61,362 bases of DNA, taken from the NCBI GenBank assembly GCA_902524845.1, contig CABZEW010000007.1, positions 1 to 61,362 of the forward strand. Reading direction: 5' to 3'. This stretch comes from an uncultured Alphaproteobacteria bacterium. GTDB lineage: Bacteria; Pseudomonadota; Alphaproteobacteria; Rhodobacterales; Rhodobacteraceae. Shown piece after piece: positions 46,459 through 55,039 of this stretch. The translations under genes and the position numbers were made by a program. The first letter of the stretch is position 1. Each line of letters starts with the position of its first letter. The notes beneath the pieces are model-generated. The model searched no databases and was not told where the DNA came from. It saw only the letters and a list, made by a program, of their open reading frames with translations.

Positions 46459-47508
46459 ATGGAAAAAACCTATCTCGATATTCTAAAACCAGATGATTGG
46501 CATGTGCATTTGCGTGAAGGCGACATTCTATCACGTGTTTTGCCTTTTACTTATAATAACTTTGGCTCAGCGCTTGTAATGCCAAATTTGGATAATCCCG
46601 TTACAAATATTTCTTTAGCCGAAACTTATTATGCTGAAATCTGCAGACAGATCCCCAAGGGAATAAAGTTTACGCCACATATGACCCTCTATTTAACAAA
46701 CTATCTGAACAAAGATGAGATCAAAAGAGTCAGCAATCACCAATATATCAAAGCCATTAAGATGTATCCGAAAGGAGCAACGACGAATTCTGACTCAGGG
46801 ATTTCTAATGTTATAGAATTCTATCCCTTATTTGAAGCCATGGAAAAAAATGAGGTTATACTATCTATACATGGGGAAGTTACTGACGAAAATGTTGATG
46901 TGTTTGAACGAGAGAAAATTTTTATTGAAAGAGTTTTAACCAAAGTAATCAATAATTTTCCAAATTTGAGAATTGTCTTAGAACATATCACTTCTGCAGA
47001 TGCAGTAAGATTTATTAAAAAACATAAAAACATATCTGCGACAATCACCAACCATCACTTAATGGTAAATAGGAACATAATGCTGTCGAAAGGAATAAGA
47101 CCAGATTTCTACTGTGCCCCGATACTTAAAACCGAACATGATCGCCTTGCTTTAGTGCAAGCCGCAATATCTGGTAATTGTAAATTTTTTCTTGGTACAG
47201 ACAGTGCTCCTCATGTTAATAGTAAAAAGATTGCCGCCTGTGGTTGCGCTGGAATATTTAGCAGTCCGCTCGCAATTCCACTTTTGATACAACTATTTGA
47301 AGAACATGGTTCTTTAAGCAATATAGAAAAATTCATATCAAAAAATGGTCGAGAATTTTATGGAATGAAGCAACAAGAAGAAAGGGTCCAATATATTAAA
47401 AAGTCTAAATCGATTAATACAATAAAAAATATCGAAACCATAGAGGGGAAAATAGCTGTTTTTAATCCCTTTAAGGACTTGTATTGGGAAAAAGCAAATG
47501 AGGTTTAG
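46459..47508 (+). CDS. pyrC: Dihydroorotase (PyrC type II)
   Basis: A 349-residue zinc amidohydrolase of pyrimidine synthesis. Metal motif DDWHVHLREGD, the carbamylated lysine in IKAIKMYPKGATTNSDSG, then LSIHGE, LEHITSADAV and the Asp in FLGTDSAPH. Type II (E. coli PyrC-like). Followed 14 bases later by pyrE, so two steps of pyrimidine synthesis are co-expressed. Confidence 0.96.
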   Translation: MEKTYLDILKPDDWHVHLREGDILSRVLPFTYNNFGSALVMPNLDNPVTNISLAETYYAEICRQIPKGIKFTPHMTLYLTNYLNKDEIKRVSNHQYIKAIKMYPKGATTNSDSGISNVIEFYPLFEAMEKNEVILSIHGEVTDENVDVFEREKIFIERVLTKVINNFPNLRIVLEHITSADAVRFIKKHKNISATITNHHLMVNRNIMLSKGIRPDFYCAPILKTEHDRLALVQAAISGNCKFFLGTDSAPHVNSKKIAACGCAGIFSSPLAIPLLIQLFEEHGSLSNIEKFISKNGREFYGMKQQEERVQYIKKSKSINTIKNIETIEGKIAVFNPFKDLYWEKANEV

Positions 47509-47522
47509 CCTTGTGAGGGAAA

Positions 47523-48194
47523 ATGGGCAAAAGTGAACGATCCAAAGTTACAGCTAAAATTCTTATTGAAATTGGGGCGGTCAATTTTAGTCTAGTGTCT
47601 CCTTTTAAACTTTCCTCTGGTTTTTTGTCACCAAGCTATATCGACTGCAGGAAGATAATTGCATATCCATCAGCTTTCAAAGCGATAACAAATATGATGA
47701 TAGATTCCATTAAATCCGATATGGCTCTCCAATCACCGAGTTACATAATAGGAGGTGAGACGGCAGGAATACCTTTTGCTGCTGTTATTGCTGAAAAAAT
47801 GGGATTTCCTTTATCTTACGTAAGGAAAAAACCCAAGGAACATGGAAAGAATAAATTAATCGAAGGAGAGATTTTAACTGGAAAGAATAGTGTATTAGTT
47901 GAAGACTTAATGACAGATGGAAAATCTAAAATAAACTTTGTGAACAACATAAGAGAACACGCTATTCCATGTAATCTAAGTTTAGTAGTTTTTAAATATA
48001 ACATATTTAAGGATGCTGATACTTCCTTAAAAAGAAATAATATCGAAGTACACCATTTAACAGATTGGGAACATGTTTATAATGAAATGTGCAATATGAG
48101 CAAATTTGAAGCTGCTATTCTTTCAGAAATCAGAAGATTTTTGGATGATCCTGTTACTTGGTCAAATGATAAAAAGCAAGATTCCGGATCGTAA
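47523..48194 (+). CDS. pyrE: Orotate phosphoribosyltransferase
   Basis: A 223-residue enzyme adding PRPP to orotate. The PRPP-binding loop reads VLVEDLMTDGKSK (the standard form has TTG at the centre; here TDG). Start AKILIEIGAVNFS, SSGFLSPSYIDCRKI, and YVRKKPKEHGKNKLIEG fit. Ends 7 bases before the convergent OlsB-like gene. Confidence 0.94.
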   Translation: MGKSERSKVTAKILIEIGAVNFSLVSPFKLSSGFLSPSYIDCRKIIAYPSAFKAITNMMIDSIKSDMALQSPSYIIGGETAGIPFAAVIAEKMGFPLSYVRKKPKEHGKNKLIEGEILTGKNSVLVEDLMTDGKSKINFVNNIREHAIPCNLSLVVFKYNIFKDADTSLKRNNIEVHHLTDWEHVYNEMCNMSKFEAAILSEIRRFLDDPVTWSNDKKQDSGS

Positions 48195-48201
48195 CTAGCA
48201 T

Positions 48202-48891
48202 TCAATCAAATTTTCTTCCTTTTAAATCTATATAAGTAAAAACATGTAATGTGTCTAAGTCTCTGTCAATAACTGCATGATCAGAGACTTTCCCACCTAG
48301 GCTAAGGTAAAATTTAAGTAGCGGTGGCAACCCATTCTTTACTGTTTTATTCTCAACGGTGTTGTTAATTTCTTTTTTGATATCCAAGATGGTTTGTGAT
48401 TTTTTTTTAATTGGGAAGTTTGAGTCCGCGAGTTGGTTTTTTTTCAAAGAATTTAATGACTCTAAATGCCGCGGATTGTCTGCACCAGCAAAACTAGTAC
48501 ACCCAAATATGAAATCTATTCGACTGCTCAAGACTAATGATCGAAGATATTTGAAAGCACTCAAAAGTAGAAATGGGTCACTAACTTTTTGATCAATACA
48601 TAGTCTTCCAATCTCCATTGGTTTGAAAGGTAAAGTTGAAAGCTTTGTTAAATCATAATGTTGGGCAGAATAACTACTAAGGATATCTTCCATACTGGAA
48701 AATGTCCTTGATCTAAAAACTAATACCAGCCTATCCTCATTGCTTTTATCAAATATAAGGCAATGGTCAGATGCCGCATCGAACTTATCGTCATCCAACC
48801 CAACTTCAGAGTCTCTGAAAATTTTTTGTCTAAATTTTTGGGCTTTTAATCGATTGGCATCTGATTGGCCAAACTCTATCCGATATCTCAT
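48202..48891 (-). CDS. OlsB-like acyltransferase (GNAT, hemolysin-related)
   Basis: A 229-residue GNAT-like protein of the OlsB/hemolysin-like group: RLKAQKFRQKIF near the start with D-x-FDAASDHCLIFD, then MEIGRLCIDQKV and DFIFGCTSFAGAD. OlsB transfers a 3-hydroxyacyl group to ornithine in ornithine-lipid synthesis, which lets marine bacteria replace phospholipids under phosphate limitation. No OlsA partner is nearby. Family fairly sure, exact activity inferred. Confidence 0.78.
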   Translation of the reverse strand: MRYRIEFGQSDANRLKAQKFRQKIFRDSEVGLDDDKFDAASDHCLIFDKSNEDRLVLVFRSRTFSSMEDILSSYSAQHYDLTKLSTLPFKPMEIGRLCIDQKVSDPFLLLSAFKYLRSLVLSSRIDFIFGCTSFAGADNPRHLESLNSLKKNQLADSNFPIKKKSQTILDIKKEINNTVENKTVKNGLPPLLKFYLSLGGKVSDHAVIDRDLDTLHVFTYIDLKGRKFD

Positions 48892-48954
48892 TATTTGAAC
48901 TTTTTTATTTCCGCGCTATATAGGTAATGTGTTCTGTTATATTATAGAGAAGCA

Positions 48955-49317
48955 ATGGAAAGTAAAAAATTATCTCATATGGCACATGCTGTTACCCAGC
49001 TCGGCGAGACTGAACCACCTTTCTCACATCCAGGTTTTCCGTCAAAAAAGGGTCTATTTTCATGTGTTTGTTGTTCAAATAAGTTGTTTTCATCATCCAA
49101 AAAGTTTGAAAGCGGATCAGGCTGGCCTAGCTTCAGCAGTCCTATAACTAATGATGCTGTTGCGACTGAAGTTGATCTCTCGCATGGAATGAAAAGAACA
49201 GAGGTACACTGTAGTAGTTGCGAAGCCCACTTGGGCCACGTATTTGAAGACGGCCCCGCTCCCACTGGCCTAAGGTTTTGTATTAATGGTGTCGCGTTAA
49301 AATTTCAGCAAACTTAA
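48955..49317 (+). CDS. msrB: Peptide methionine-(R)-S-oxide reductase
   Basis: A 120-residue MsrB that repairs oxidised methionine. GSGWPSF (54-60), zinc cysteines Cys37/Cys40 and Cys86/Cys89, HLGHVFEDGPAPTGLRFCINGVAL with the catalytic Cys109. An ATG at 48982 would remove nine residues. Its stop overlaps the convergent bamE gene by 4 bases. Confidence 0.95.
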   Translation: MESKKLSHMAHAVTQLGETEPPFSHPGFPSKKGLFSCVCCSNKLFSSSKKFESGSGWPSFSSPITNDAVATEVDLSHGMKRTEVHCSSCEAHLGHVFEDGPAPTGLRFCINGVALKFQQT

Positions 49318-49754
49318 TCCGGCACTCTTACACCGCCGATACCAACGTTTGAAAAGATTGACGCAAGCAATGACATCTCTTTTTCCTTTAGTTTTGTTGT
49401 ACCCATATTTAGGTCAATATACTTTCCATCATCTAGGTTAAACTTATCAAGCTTCTTTAATTTCTTTTTTTTATTAAAATATAGTACGAGTACGTCCCTT
49501 GAAATCACTTTGGGTTCGAAAAACAATACTCGATCAGTGATCTGTGAAGAATAAATAAATATAGGCTCTCGTTTACCTAAAATCAACGCAGGCTCTCCTA
49601 AAATAGATTTTGCCGTCGAAGACTTCGTTACATTTACTTTAAGTTGATCAACGTTAGCTTTCACTGGCATGTATCCATTATTGCTTTTAATGCCGGAACA
49701 AGTACTTAGAAAAAAAAATGTGACCGTTAGCAATAAAATTTTTTGTTTAAACAT
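49314..49754 (-). CDS. bamE: Outer membrane assembly lipoprotein BamE (SmpA/OmlA)
   Basis: About 146 residues from the ATG at 49754, giving a lipoprotein signal MFKQKILLLTVTFFFLSTC with lipid-attachment Cys19; an upstream in-frame start at 49790 would add 12 residues. The SmpA/OmlA domain is present (KSSTAKSILGEPALI, ISRDVLVLYFNKKKKL). BamE is part of the Bam complex. Divergent from the DUF177 gene with about 50 bases between, an alphaproteobacterial arrangement. Confidence 0.87.
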   Translation of the reverse strand: MFKQKILLLTVTFFFLSTCSGIKSNNGYMPVKANVDQLKVNVTKSSTAKSILGEPALILGKREPIFIYSSQITDRVLFFEPKVISRDVLVLYFNKKKKLKKLDKFNLDDGKYIDLNMGTTKLKEKEMSLLASIFSNVGIGGVRVPD

Positions 49755-49807
49755 TTTAAAATTGTTGATAAGCATTCTTATTATTTCCAATAGCGTAATG
49801 ATATATC

Positions 49808-50338
49808 ATGAAAAAATACCAAGAAATACACAATTTTTCTTATATAATCTCATTAGAGCAACTGAAGAGAGAAATTGAGTACGAGTTTAACCTCGTTTGT
49901 TCAAAGGGTGATCTGAAGCAATTTCCTAGTAAATTGAATGTTTTAGTAGCAAAAAAAGCTGGCATTAAAGGAACACTAAAATTCCAAACGGCAAACCAAA
50001 TATTTATGACATGCAATGTCACAGCTAAACTTATACAACCTTGCTCACTTACGCTTGAACCTTTAGTAACCAATATATCCAAACAAATTCTAAGAACATT
50101 TACTATCGAATCAAAGAAAAATATGCCTACAGCGAAAAATACTGTGGAGTTAACTGAAAAATCATTTGATGATGATATAATTGTCGATGAGATAAACTTG
50201 GGGGAAGTCTTAATGGAGACTATAAGCCTCGAAACACCGGATTACCCTAAGAGATCTGGTGCATCATTACGCTTGACACCAACAAGTAGTACTAGTCCTG
50301 TGAACCCCTTTTCAATTTTGAGAAAGCTAAAAAAGTAA
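49808..50338 (+). CDS. DUF177 (YceD-type) protein
   Basis: A 176-residue protein of the DUF177/YceD family, linked to large-subunit rRNA accumulation in other organisms. Core: FMTCNVTAKLIQPCSLTLEPL (the two cysteines), then a helix rich in acid residues and the terminal FSILRKLKK. Head of the run DUF177-rpmF-plsX-ihfA-merR. Confidence 0.87.
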   Translation: MKKYQEIHNFSYIISLEQLKREIEYEFNLVCSKGDLKQFPSKLNVLVAKKAGIKGTLKFQTANQIFMTCNVTAKLIQPCSLTLEPLVTNISKQILRTFTIESKKNMPTAKNTVELTEKSFDDDIIVDEINLGEVLMETISLETPDYPKRSGASLRLTPTSSTSPVNPFSILRKLKK

Positions 50339-50417
50339 TTGCAAGATTTTTCTTGCGCTGTGCGCAATTTTGCTTATGGTGCTTTTCAGAAACTCAATAA
50401 TACGGTGAGGAATCCTA

Positions 50418-50633
50418 ATGGGCGTGCCCAAGAGTAAAATCACGAGATCCAAGAGAGGTTTTAGGAGAGCACACGATAGCATCTTATCTAGCCAATATGG
50501 TGAATGCAATAATTGTGGGGAATTAAAGTTATCTCATCACGTATGTGGTGCGTGTGGTTACTATGGTTCCGGTAACAAGCAAAGAAGAGTAATAAATAAA
50601 GTAGAACCTGAAGTTGGTGATGACGAAGATTGA
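50418..50633 (+). CDS. rpmF: 50S ribosomal protein L32
   Basis: A 71-residue L32: [20 protein letters not shown], then a zinc-ribbon with Cys30, Cys33, Cys43, Cys46 ([18 protein letters not shown]). All four cysteines retained. The acidic C-terminus (EVGDDED) is a little longer than usual. An RBS-like GAGGAA precedes the ATG. Confidence 0.95.
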   Translation: MGVPKSKITRSKRGFRRAHDSILSSQYGECNNCGELKLSHHVCGACGYYGSGNKQRRVINKVEPEVGDDED

Positions 50634-50668
50634 TTTAAATTAGCTCGATCAGGTATGCCTCAAAGCTA

Positions 50669-51691
50669 ATGAAAAAAGAAACAAAAATCACACTATCGGT
50701 TGATTGTATGGGCGGAGATAATTCCATAGATGATATAATAGGAGGGGTTAGCCAGTTCTGTTCTGAAAATAACAACGACAATTTCCTTCTACACGGGAAC
50801 AAAAAGGTAATAGGCGAGGCCCTGGATAAATATCCCAAGATAAAACAGATGTGTAAAATTCGGCACTGTGACAAAGTTATTGAGATGGAAGATAAGCCCT
50901 CTCAATCGCTCAGGGGGGGGAAGAACTCAAGCATGTGGAACTCAATAGAAAGCGTTAAAAACGCTAAAGCAAAAGTTGCAATATCGTGTGGAAATACTGG
51001 CTCATTGATGGCCATTTCGACCCTTGTTTTAAGAAAGTTGCCTAACGTAAAAAGACCTGCAATAGCTATTTTTTGGCCTTCAACTTCTCAAAAGGGTTTT
51101 AATGTTGTTCTAGATGCGGGGGCTGACATTAAGGCACAACCAGCTGATCTGCTTGCCTACGCAAAATTTGGATCGGACATATTTTCGAAAGCTTTTAACT
51201 CCCAAAAGGTTAAAGTAGGTTTGTTGAATGTAGGCACAGAAACACATAAAGGGAATGAACAGCTACAAAAAGCATCCGAAATGCTAGTAGAAACTTTCAG
51301 TGAAGGATTGCAGGAATATGTTGGGTTTGTAGAAGGAAGTGATTTTTCTTCCAACAAAGCTGATGTCATAGTGACGGATGGCTTCAGTGGGAATATTGCG
51401 CTTAAAACAGCTGAAGGTACGGCCAATTTGATCAAAAAGTTTTTTATGGATGAATTCAGCTTATCGATTTCTGGATTATTTGTTGGCCTTCTCATGAAGA
51501 AAAAACTTAGACGGCTCAAAGAGCGGATGGATCCTAGAACTTTAAATGGTGGAGTCTTCGTTGGATTAAACGGACTGGTAATAAAATCACATGGAAGCTC
51601 TGACTCGAAAAGCTTTTACTCAGCACTAAAGCTGGCCAAGAATATGTGTAAAACACAATCGAACAAGAATACTTCAAAAAACTTAAGTTGA
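50669..51691 (+). CDS. plsX: Phosphate acyltransferase PlsX
   Basis: A 340-residue PlsX, which makes acyl-phosphate from acyl-ACP for phospholipid synthesis. It has DCMGGDNSIDDIIGGV, ISCGNTGSLMAIS, VLDAGAD, LNVGTETHKGNEQL and TDGFSGNIALKTAEG. In most alphaproteobacteria fabH follows; here only 42 bases separate it from ihfA. Confidence 0.95.
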   Translation: MKKETKITLSVDCMGGDNSIDDIIGGVSQFCSENNNDNFLLHGNKKVIGEALDKYPKIKQMCKIRHCDKVIEMEDKPSQSLRGGKNSSMWNSIESVKNAKAKVAISCGNTGSLMAISTLVLRKLPNVKRPAIAIFWPSTSQKGFNVVLDAGADIKAQPADLLAYAKFGSDIFSKAFNSQKVKVGLLNVGTETHKGNEQLQKASEMLVETFSEGLQEYVGFVEGSDFSSNKADVIVTDGFSGNIALKTAEGTANLIKKFFMDEFSLSISGLFVGLLMKKKLRRLKERMDPRTLNGGVFVGLNGLVIKSHGSSDSKSFYSALKLAKNMCKTQSNKNTSKNLS

Positions 51692-51733
51692 CATCTTAAT
51701 AATACTTAAATTATTTTGTATGGAGAGGTTAAT

Positions 51734-52036
51734 ATGGATCGGAAAACATTAACTCGCCAAGATATTAGCGAAGCTCTTTATAGACATATTGGGCTTTCAA
51801 AACATGAATCAGGCTTAATGTTAGAGTCTGTTTTGGAACATATATCTAGTGCACTAATATATGGTGAAAGCGTAAAGCTTTCTACATTTGGCACCTTCTA
51901 TCCAAGGCAAAAAGAGGAGCGGATTGGTAGAAACCCGAAGACTGGAGTTACAGCTACTATAAATGCGAGGCGCGTTATAAGCTTTAAACCATCCAAGTTG
52001 ATGAAAGAGCGCATTAACAAGACTGCAAAACAGTGA
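51734..52036 (+). CDS. ihfA: Integration host factor alpha subunit
   Basis: About 100 residues from the ATG chosen because GGAGAGGTT lies before it; an in-frame ATG at 51716 would add six. HU/IHF fold with [37 protein letters not shown] and the DNA arm [19 protein letters not shown]. Bends DNA at replication, recombination and promoter sites. Its stop overlaps the merR GTG. Confidence 0.94.
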   Translation: MDRKTLTRQDISEALYRHIGLSKHESGLMLESVLEHISSALIYGESVKLSTFGTFYPRQKEERIGRNPKTGVTATINARRVISFKPSKLMKERINKTAKQ

Positions 52037-52500
52037 CGACAAAATTTGAAATGAAAAAGGCACCAAAAGCTTTTCGTACCATATCCGAGGTCGCAGGTGA
52101 GTTAAACTTACAACCTTACGTAATCCGCTTCTGGGAAAGCCAATTTAAACAAATAAAGCCAATGAGAAGAAAAGGAGGACGGAGGTATTACAGGCCAAGG
52201 GACATTGATTTTCTCAGAGGTCTTAAGCACCTACTACATGAGAAAAATCAAACTATAAAGAAGGTTAAAGACACCATTGTAAAAAATGGTAAAGAGTTTA
52301 TAGTTTCCCATCCAAAAAAGAGAACTGTAGAAGCGTCAATAATTAAAAACCATCAATTAGAGATAAAATTTAGCCATACCAGTGAAAAAACTCTAGAAAT
52401 TAAACAGATTGTCACTGAAGAAAAGAAACAAAAAATTAATTCCCTATTAAAATCTTTGAGTGGATTAAGAGAACAAATGCTATCAAGAACAAATATTTGA
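52033..52500 (+). CDS. MerR-family transcriptional regulator
   Basis: A 155-residue protein starting at GTG (an ATG at 52051 is an alternative). N-terminal MerR helix-turn-helix with wing: [32 protein letters not shown]... and [20 protein letters not shown]. The C-terminal region is charged helix without obvious metal ligand cysteines. Always next to ihfA in alphaproteobacteria; the target is unknown. tRNA-Pro follows 7 bases later. Confidence 0.9.
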   Translation: MTTKFEMKKAPKAFRTISEVAGELNLQPYVIRFWESQFKQIKPMRRKGGRRYYRPRDIDFLRGLKHLLHEKNQTIKKVKDTIVKNGKEFIVSHPKKRTVEASIIKNHQLEIKFSHTSEKTLEIKQIVTEEKKQKINSLLKSLSGLREQMLSRTNI

Positions 52501-52507
52501 ATAACAA

Positions 52508-52584
52508 CGGGCTATGGCGCAGTCTGGTAGCGCGTTCGTCTGGGGGACGAAAGGTCGTGAGTTCAAATCTCGCTAGCCCGACCA
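52508..52584 (+). tRNA. tRNA-Pro (anticodon GGG)
   Basis: A complete 77-base cloverleaf. Acceptor CGGGCTA/TAGCCCG, D arm with GCGC stems, anticodon stem TTCGT/ACGAA around CTGGGGG giving anticodon GGG, T arm GTTCAAATC, discriminator A and encoded CCA. Located between merR and the dCTP deaminase gene. Confidence 0.97.
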
Positions 52585-52600
52585 AAAAACGAGTAAACTA

Positions 52601-53695
52601 ATGCTTTTTAAAAAAAAAGGTGCGCTGTCCGCAGAGCAAATAATAGCTTTACATAAGCGATCTTTTATAACGTGTTTGCAACCCTTCACAGGTAGCCAGA
52701 TCCAGCCTGCTAGCATGGATTTACGGTTATCTAAAAAATGTTGGGAGGTAGAAGCCTCTTTTTTACCTGGACAGAAAACCTCAGTTGGACAAAAGCTATC
52801 AAAATTAAAAACAAGAGAAATAGATCTTGGTGACTTTAAGACACTGAAAAAAGGTAAAATCTACATCATTGAAATCCAAGAGCAATTAAATTTGCCTGAT
52901 AACATTTCAGCAGTAGCCAATGCCAAAAGTTCAACAGGAAGATTGGACATATTGACCAGATTAATTTCGGATAACTCTAGCTGCTTTGATCTCGTTAGGA
53001 AAGGTTATGAAGGCAGAGTTTATGTGGAAATCGCTCCAATATCTTTTTCCATAATCATCAAAGAAGGAATAACGTTGAACCAGCTGCGATTTCATAATGA
53101 GCAACAAATTATTACTGATCTACAGCTCGAAAAGCTTAACACTAAATTCAATATTGTGGAGAACGCAACACAAATAGATATGGGCATTACAATCTCAGTA
53201 AACTTAAAAAGTAAAGGAAATGAGCCAATTGGTTTCAAGGCAAAAAAAAACTGCCCAGCGATTAACTTAAGTAAGCTAAACTTTTACAAAGTAGAAACTT
53301 TTTGGGAAAGGCTATTCTCAAAAAAAGGTTACATAACTTTAACGCCTGGAGCATTCTATATTCTTAGAAGCAAAGAATACATTACCATACCGCCCCAAAC
53401 TGCTGCAGAGATGGTTCCTTATGAAGTGAAAATGGGTGAGTTTCGAGTACATTATGCTGGATTTTTTGACCCCGGTTTTGGTTTTAAAAAGAATAAAAGA
53501 GACAAACGGTCAAAGGCTGTGCTTGAAATAAGATGTCATGAAACTCCTTTTATACTGGAAGATAGTCAGATTATTGGCAAGTTGATATATGAGACGTTAG
53601 CCAGCAAACCAAATACTACGTATGGAGAATTAATAGGATCTAATTACCAAGGCCAAACGCTTAAACTTTCAAAACATTTTGAAAACTGGCAGTAG
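52601..53695 (+). CDS. dcd: Double-length dCTP deaminase
   Basis: A 364-residue 2'-deoxycytidine 5'-triphosphate deaminase of the long alphaproteobacterial form (ordinary Dcd is about 190). Two dUTPase-like halves are visible: the first with IQPASMDLRLSKKCWEV, AKSSTGRLDIL and EGRVYVEIAPIS; the second with HYAGFFDPGFGF and AVLEIRCHETPF. Both keep the acidic residue of the LE motif. It makes dUTP for dTMP synthesis. Ends 1 base before the convergent scpB. Confidence 0.9.
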   Translation: MLFKKKGALSAEQIIALHKRSFITCLQPFTGSQIQPASMDLRLSKKCWEVEASFLPGQKTSVGQKLSKLKTREIDLGDFKTLKKGKIYIIEIQEQLNLPDNISAVANAKSSTGRLDILTRLISDNSSCFDLVRKGYEGRVYVEIAPISFSIIIKEGITLNQLRFHNEQQIITDLQLEKLNTKFNIVENATQIDMGITISVNLKSKGNEPIGFKAKKNCPAINLSKLNFYKVETFWERLFSKKGYITLTPGAFYILRSKEYITIPPQTAAEMVPYEVKMGEFRVHYAGFFDPGFGFKKNKRDKRSKAVLEIRCHETPFILEDSQIIGKLIYETLASKPNTTYGELIGSNYQGQTLKLSKHFENWQ

Positions 53696-53696
53696 C

Positions 53697-54236
53697 TTAA
53701 GCTCGATTTAATTTTTTTACGGACAACCCAAGATCTCTAAGTTCCTTAACTCCCGGTAAATCCTTCTCGCTACTCAAATCAAAATAATCAAGAAATTTGT
53801 CAGTTATTTGAAAAGTGATTGGACGACCTGGGCTTGATTTTCTTCTACCAAACTTTATCCAATCCAAATCTATCAAAAGATCAATAGTGCCAGACCCCAC
53901 ACTTACCCCCCTGATTTCTTCAATTTCTAGCTTAGTAACTGGTTGGTGATATGCGATAATAGCCAAAGTTTCTCTTGCTGCCCTTGATAAGTTCCGTTTG
54001 GTTACTTCCTTTGTAATAAACAGATGATGTAGATCTTTAGCAGTTCGGAAAACGATCGCGCCGCCCACACGCTTTAAATTAATACCCCTTTTTTCATAAT
54101 GTTTTTGTAACGTTTCTATCACTGCCCCAATATCAATGCTGTGGGGCAACTTTTTCTTTAAACCATTAATAGAAAGTGGCTCAGATGAAGTAAATAATAA
54201 GGCTTCAATAACTCTCTCTGCATCATTTTTATTCAA
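53697..54236 (-). CDS. scpB: Segregation and condensation protein ScpB
   Basis: A 179-residue winged-helix protein that with ScpA and SMC forms the bacterial condensin. Features: VIEALLFTSSEPLSINGLKKKLP, RAARETLAIIAYHQPVTKLEIEEIRGVSVGSGTIDLLIDLDWIKFGRRKSSPGRP-type region and TDKFLDYFDLSSEKDLPGV. Follows scpA by 11 bases. Confidence 0.95.
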   Translation of the reverse strand: MNKNDAERVIEALLFTSSEPLSINGLKKKLPHSIDIGAVIETLQKHYEKRGINLKRVGGAIVFRTAKDLHHLFITKEVTKRNLSRAARETLAIIAYHQPVTKLEIEEIRGVSVGSGTIDLLIDLDWIKFGRRKSSPGRPITFQITDKFLDYFDLSSEKDLPGVKELRDLGLSVKKLNRA

Positions 54237-54247
54237 AATCTACTCCA

Positions 54248-55024
54248 CTAACCATTAATTCCATTTATGACTTTAGCTAACTCTAAATTAGCGAAGGTCT
54301 TTTTTTGCTTCATTTGAATTTTTCCTAATTTTGTATATTCTAGCAGCCCACAAAAAATAGACGCTGCACAGAATTTTGCATTAATTCCTGATGACAAATG
54401 GATTTTCTTAACTAAATTCGAAAAACTTATTAATGTTTTTGACTCCTTTACCTGCTGCTCAATGAAATGAATAGCCTTGTCTAAAAACAAATACTCCTCC
54501 TTGGAGCCTGATGATATTACATAATTCTTCTTATCTGCAATTCCTACATATGCTTTCAAGATATCAGCAATCTGAACTTTCAATAAATCCTCTTTGATCA
54601 CTTTTTCATCTCTGTCGATATTACTCGGAAAAAAATCTTGCATTAGCTGAGGTCTATCAAATAGCCACTTAGCCTTTTCTCTTATTAAGGATAATCTTTG
54701 GAGCCTGAGTGCCAATAATTCATTGACTCTATCCACATCATCTCCATTATTTTCATCCTCAGGAATGATTAACTGACTTTTCAAAAAAGTGAGCCATGAA
54801 GCCATAACTAGATAGTCTCCAGCGAATTCTAATTTAGATTTAAATCTCTGATCCCTGAGATAGCCTAAGAACTGCTCGGCTAGAATACCTACCTGTAATT
54901 TTTTAAGATCCACCTTATGGCTCTTCGCAAGTGTAAGCAAAAGGTCCAGTGGGCCCTCAAATCCCTCTAAACTCACATGTAACTCTGGTTTGAGGTCATC
55001 ATAATATTTTGTAGTGTCATCCAT
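54248..55024 (-). CDS. scpA: Segregation and condensation protein ScpA
   Basis: A 258-residue kleisin. N-terminal FEGPLDLLLTLAKSHKVDLKKL and FAGDYLVMASWLTFLKSQLIIP bind the SMC neck; the C-terminal FCGLLEYTKLGKIQMKQKKTFANLEL binds the SMC head. Middle linker variable. Adjacent SPOR gene upstream by 15 bases; nagZ, usual between them, is absent. Confidence 0.94.
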   Translation of the reverse strand: MDDTTKYYDDLKPELHVSLEGFEGPLDLLLTLAKSHKVDLKKLQVGILAEQFLGYLRDQRFKSKLEFAGDYLVMASWLTFLKSQLIIPEDENNGDDVDRVNELLALRLQRLSLIREKAKWLFDRPQLMQDFFPSNIDRDEKVIKEDLLKVQIADILKAYVGIADKKNYVISSGSKEEYLFLDKAIHFIEQQVKESKTLISFSNLVKKIHLSSGINAKFCAASIFCGLLEYTKLGKIQMKQKKTFANLELAKVINGING

Positions 55025-55039
55025 TTATTATTTAATACC

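Noticed and set aside
47880-47930. pyrE as a pseudogene because the PRPP loop reads TDG instead of TTG
   Set aside because: The acidic pair and loop length are kept and the frame is intact; the change looks tolerable.
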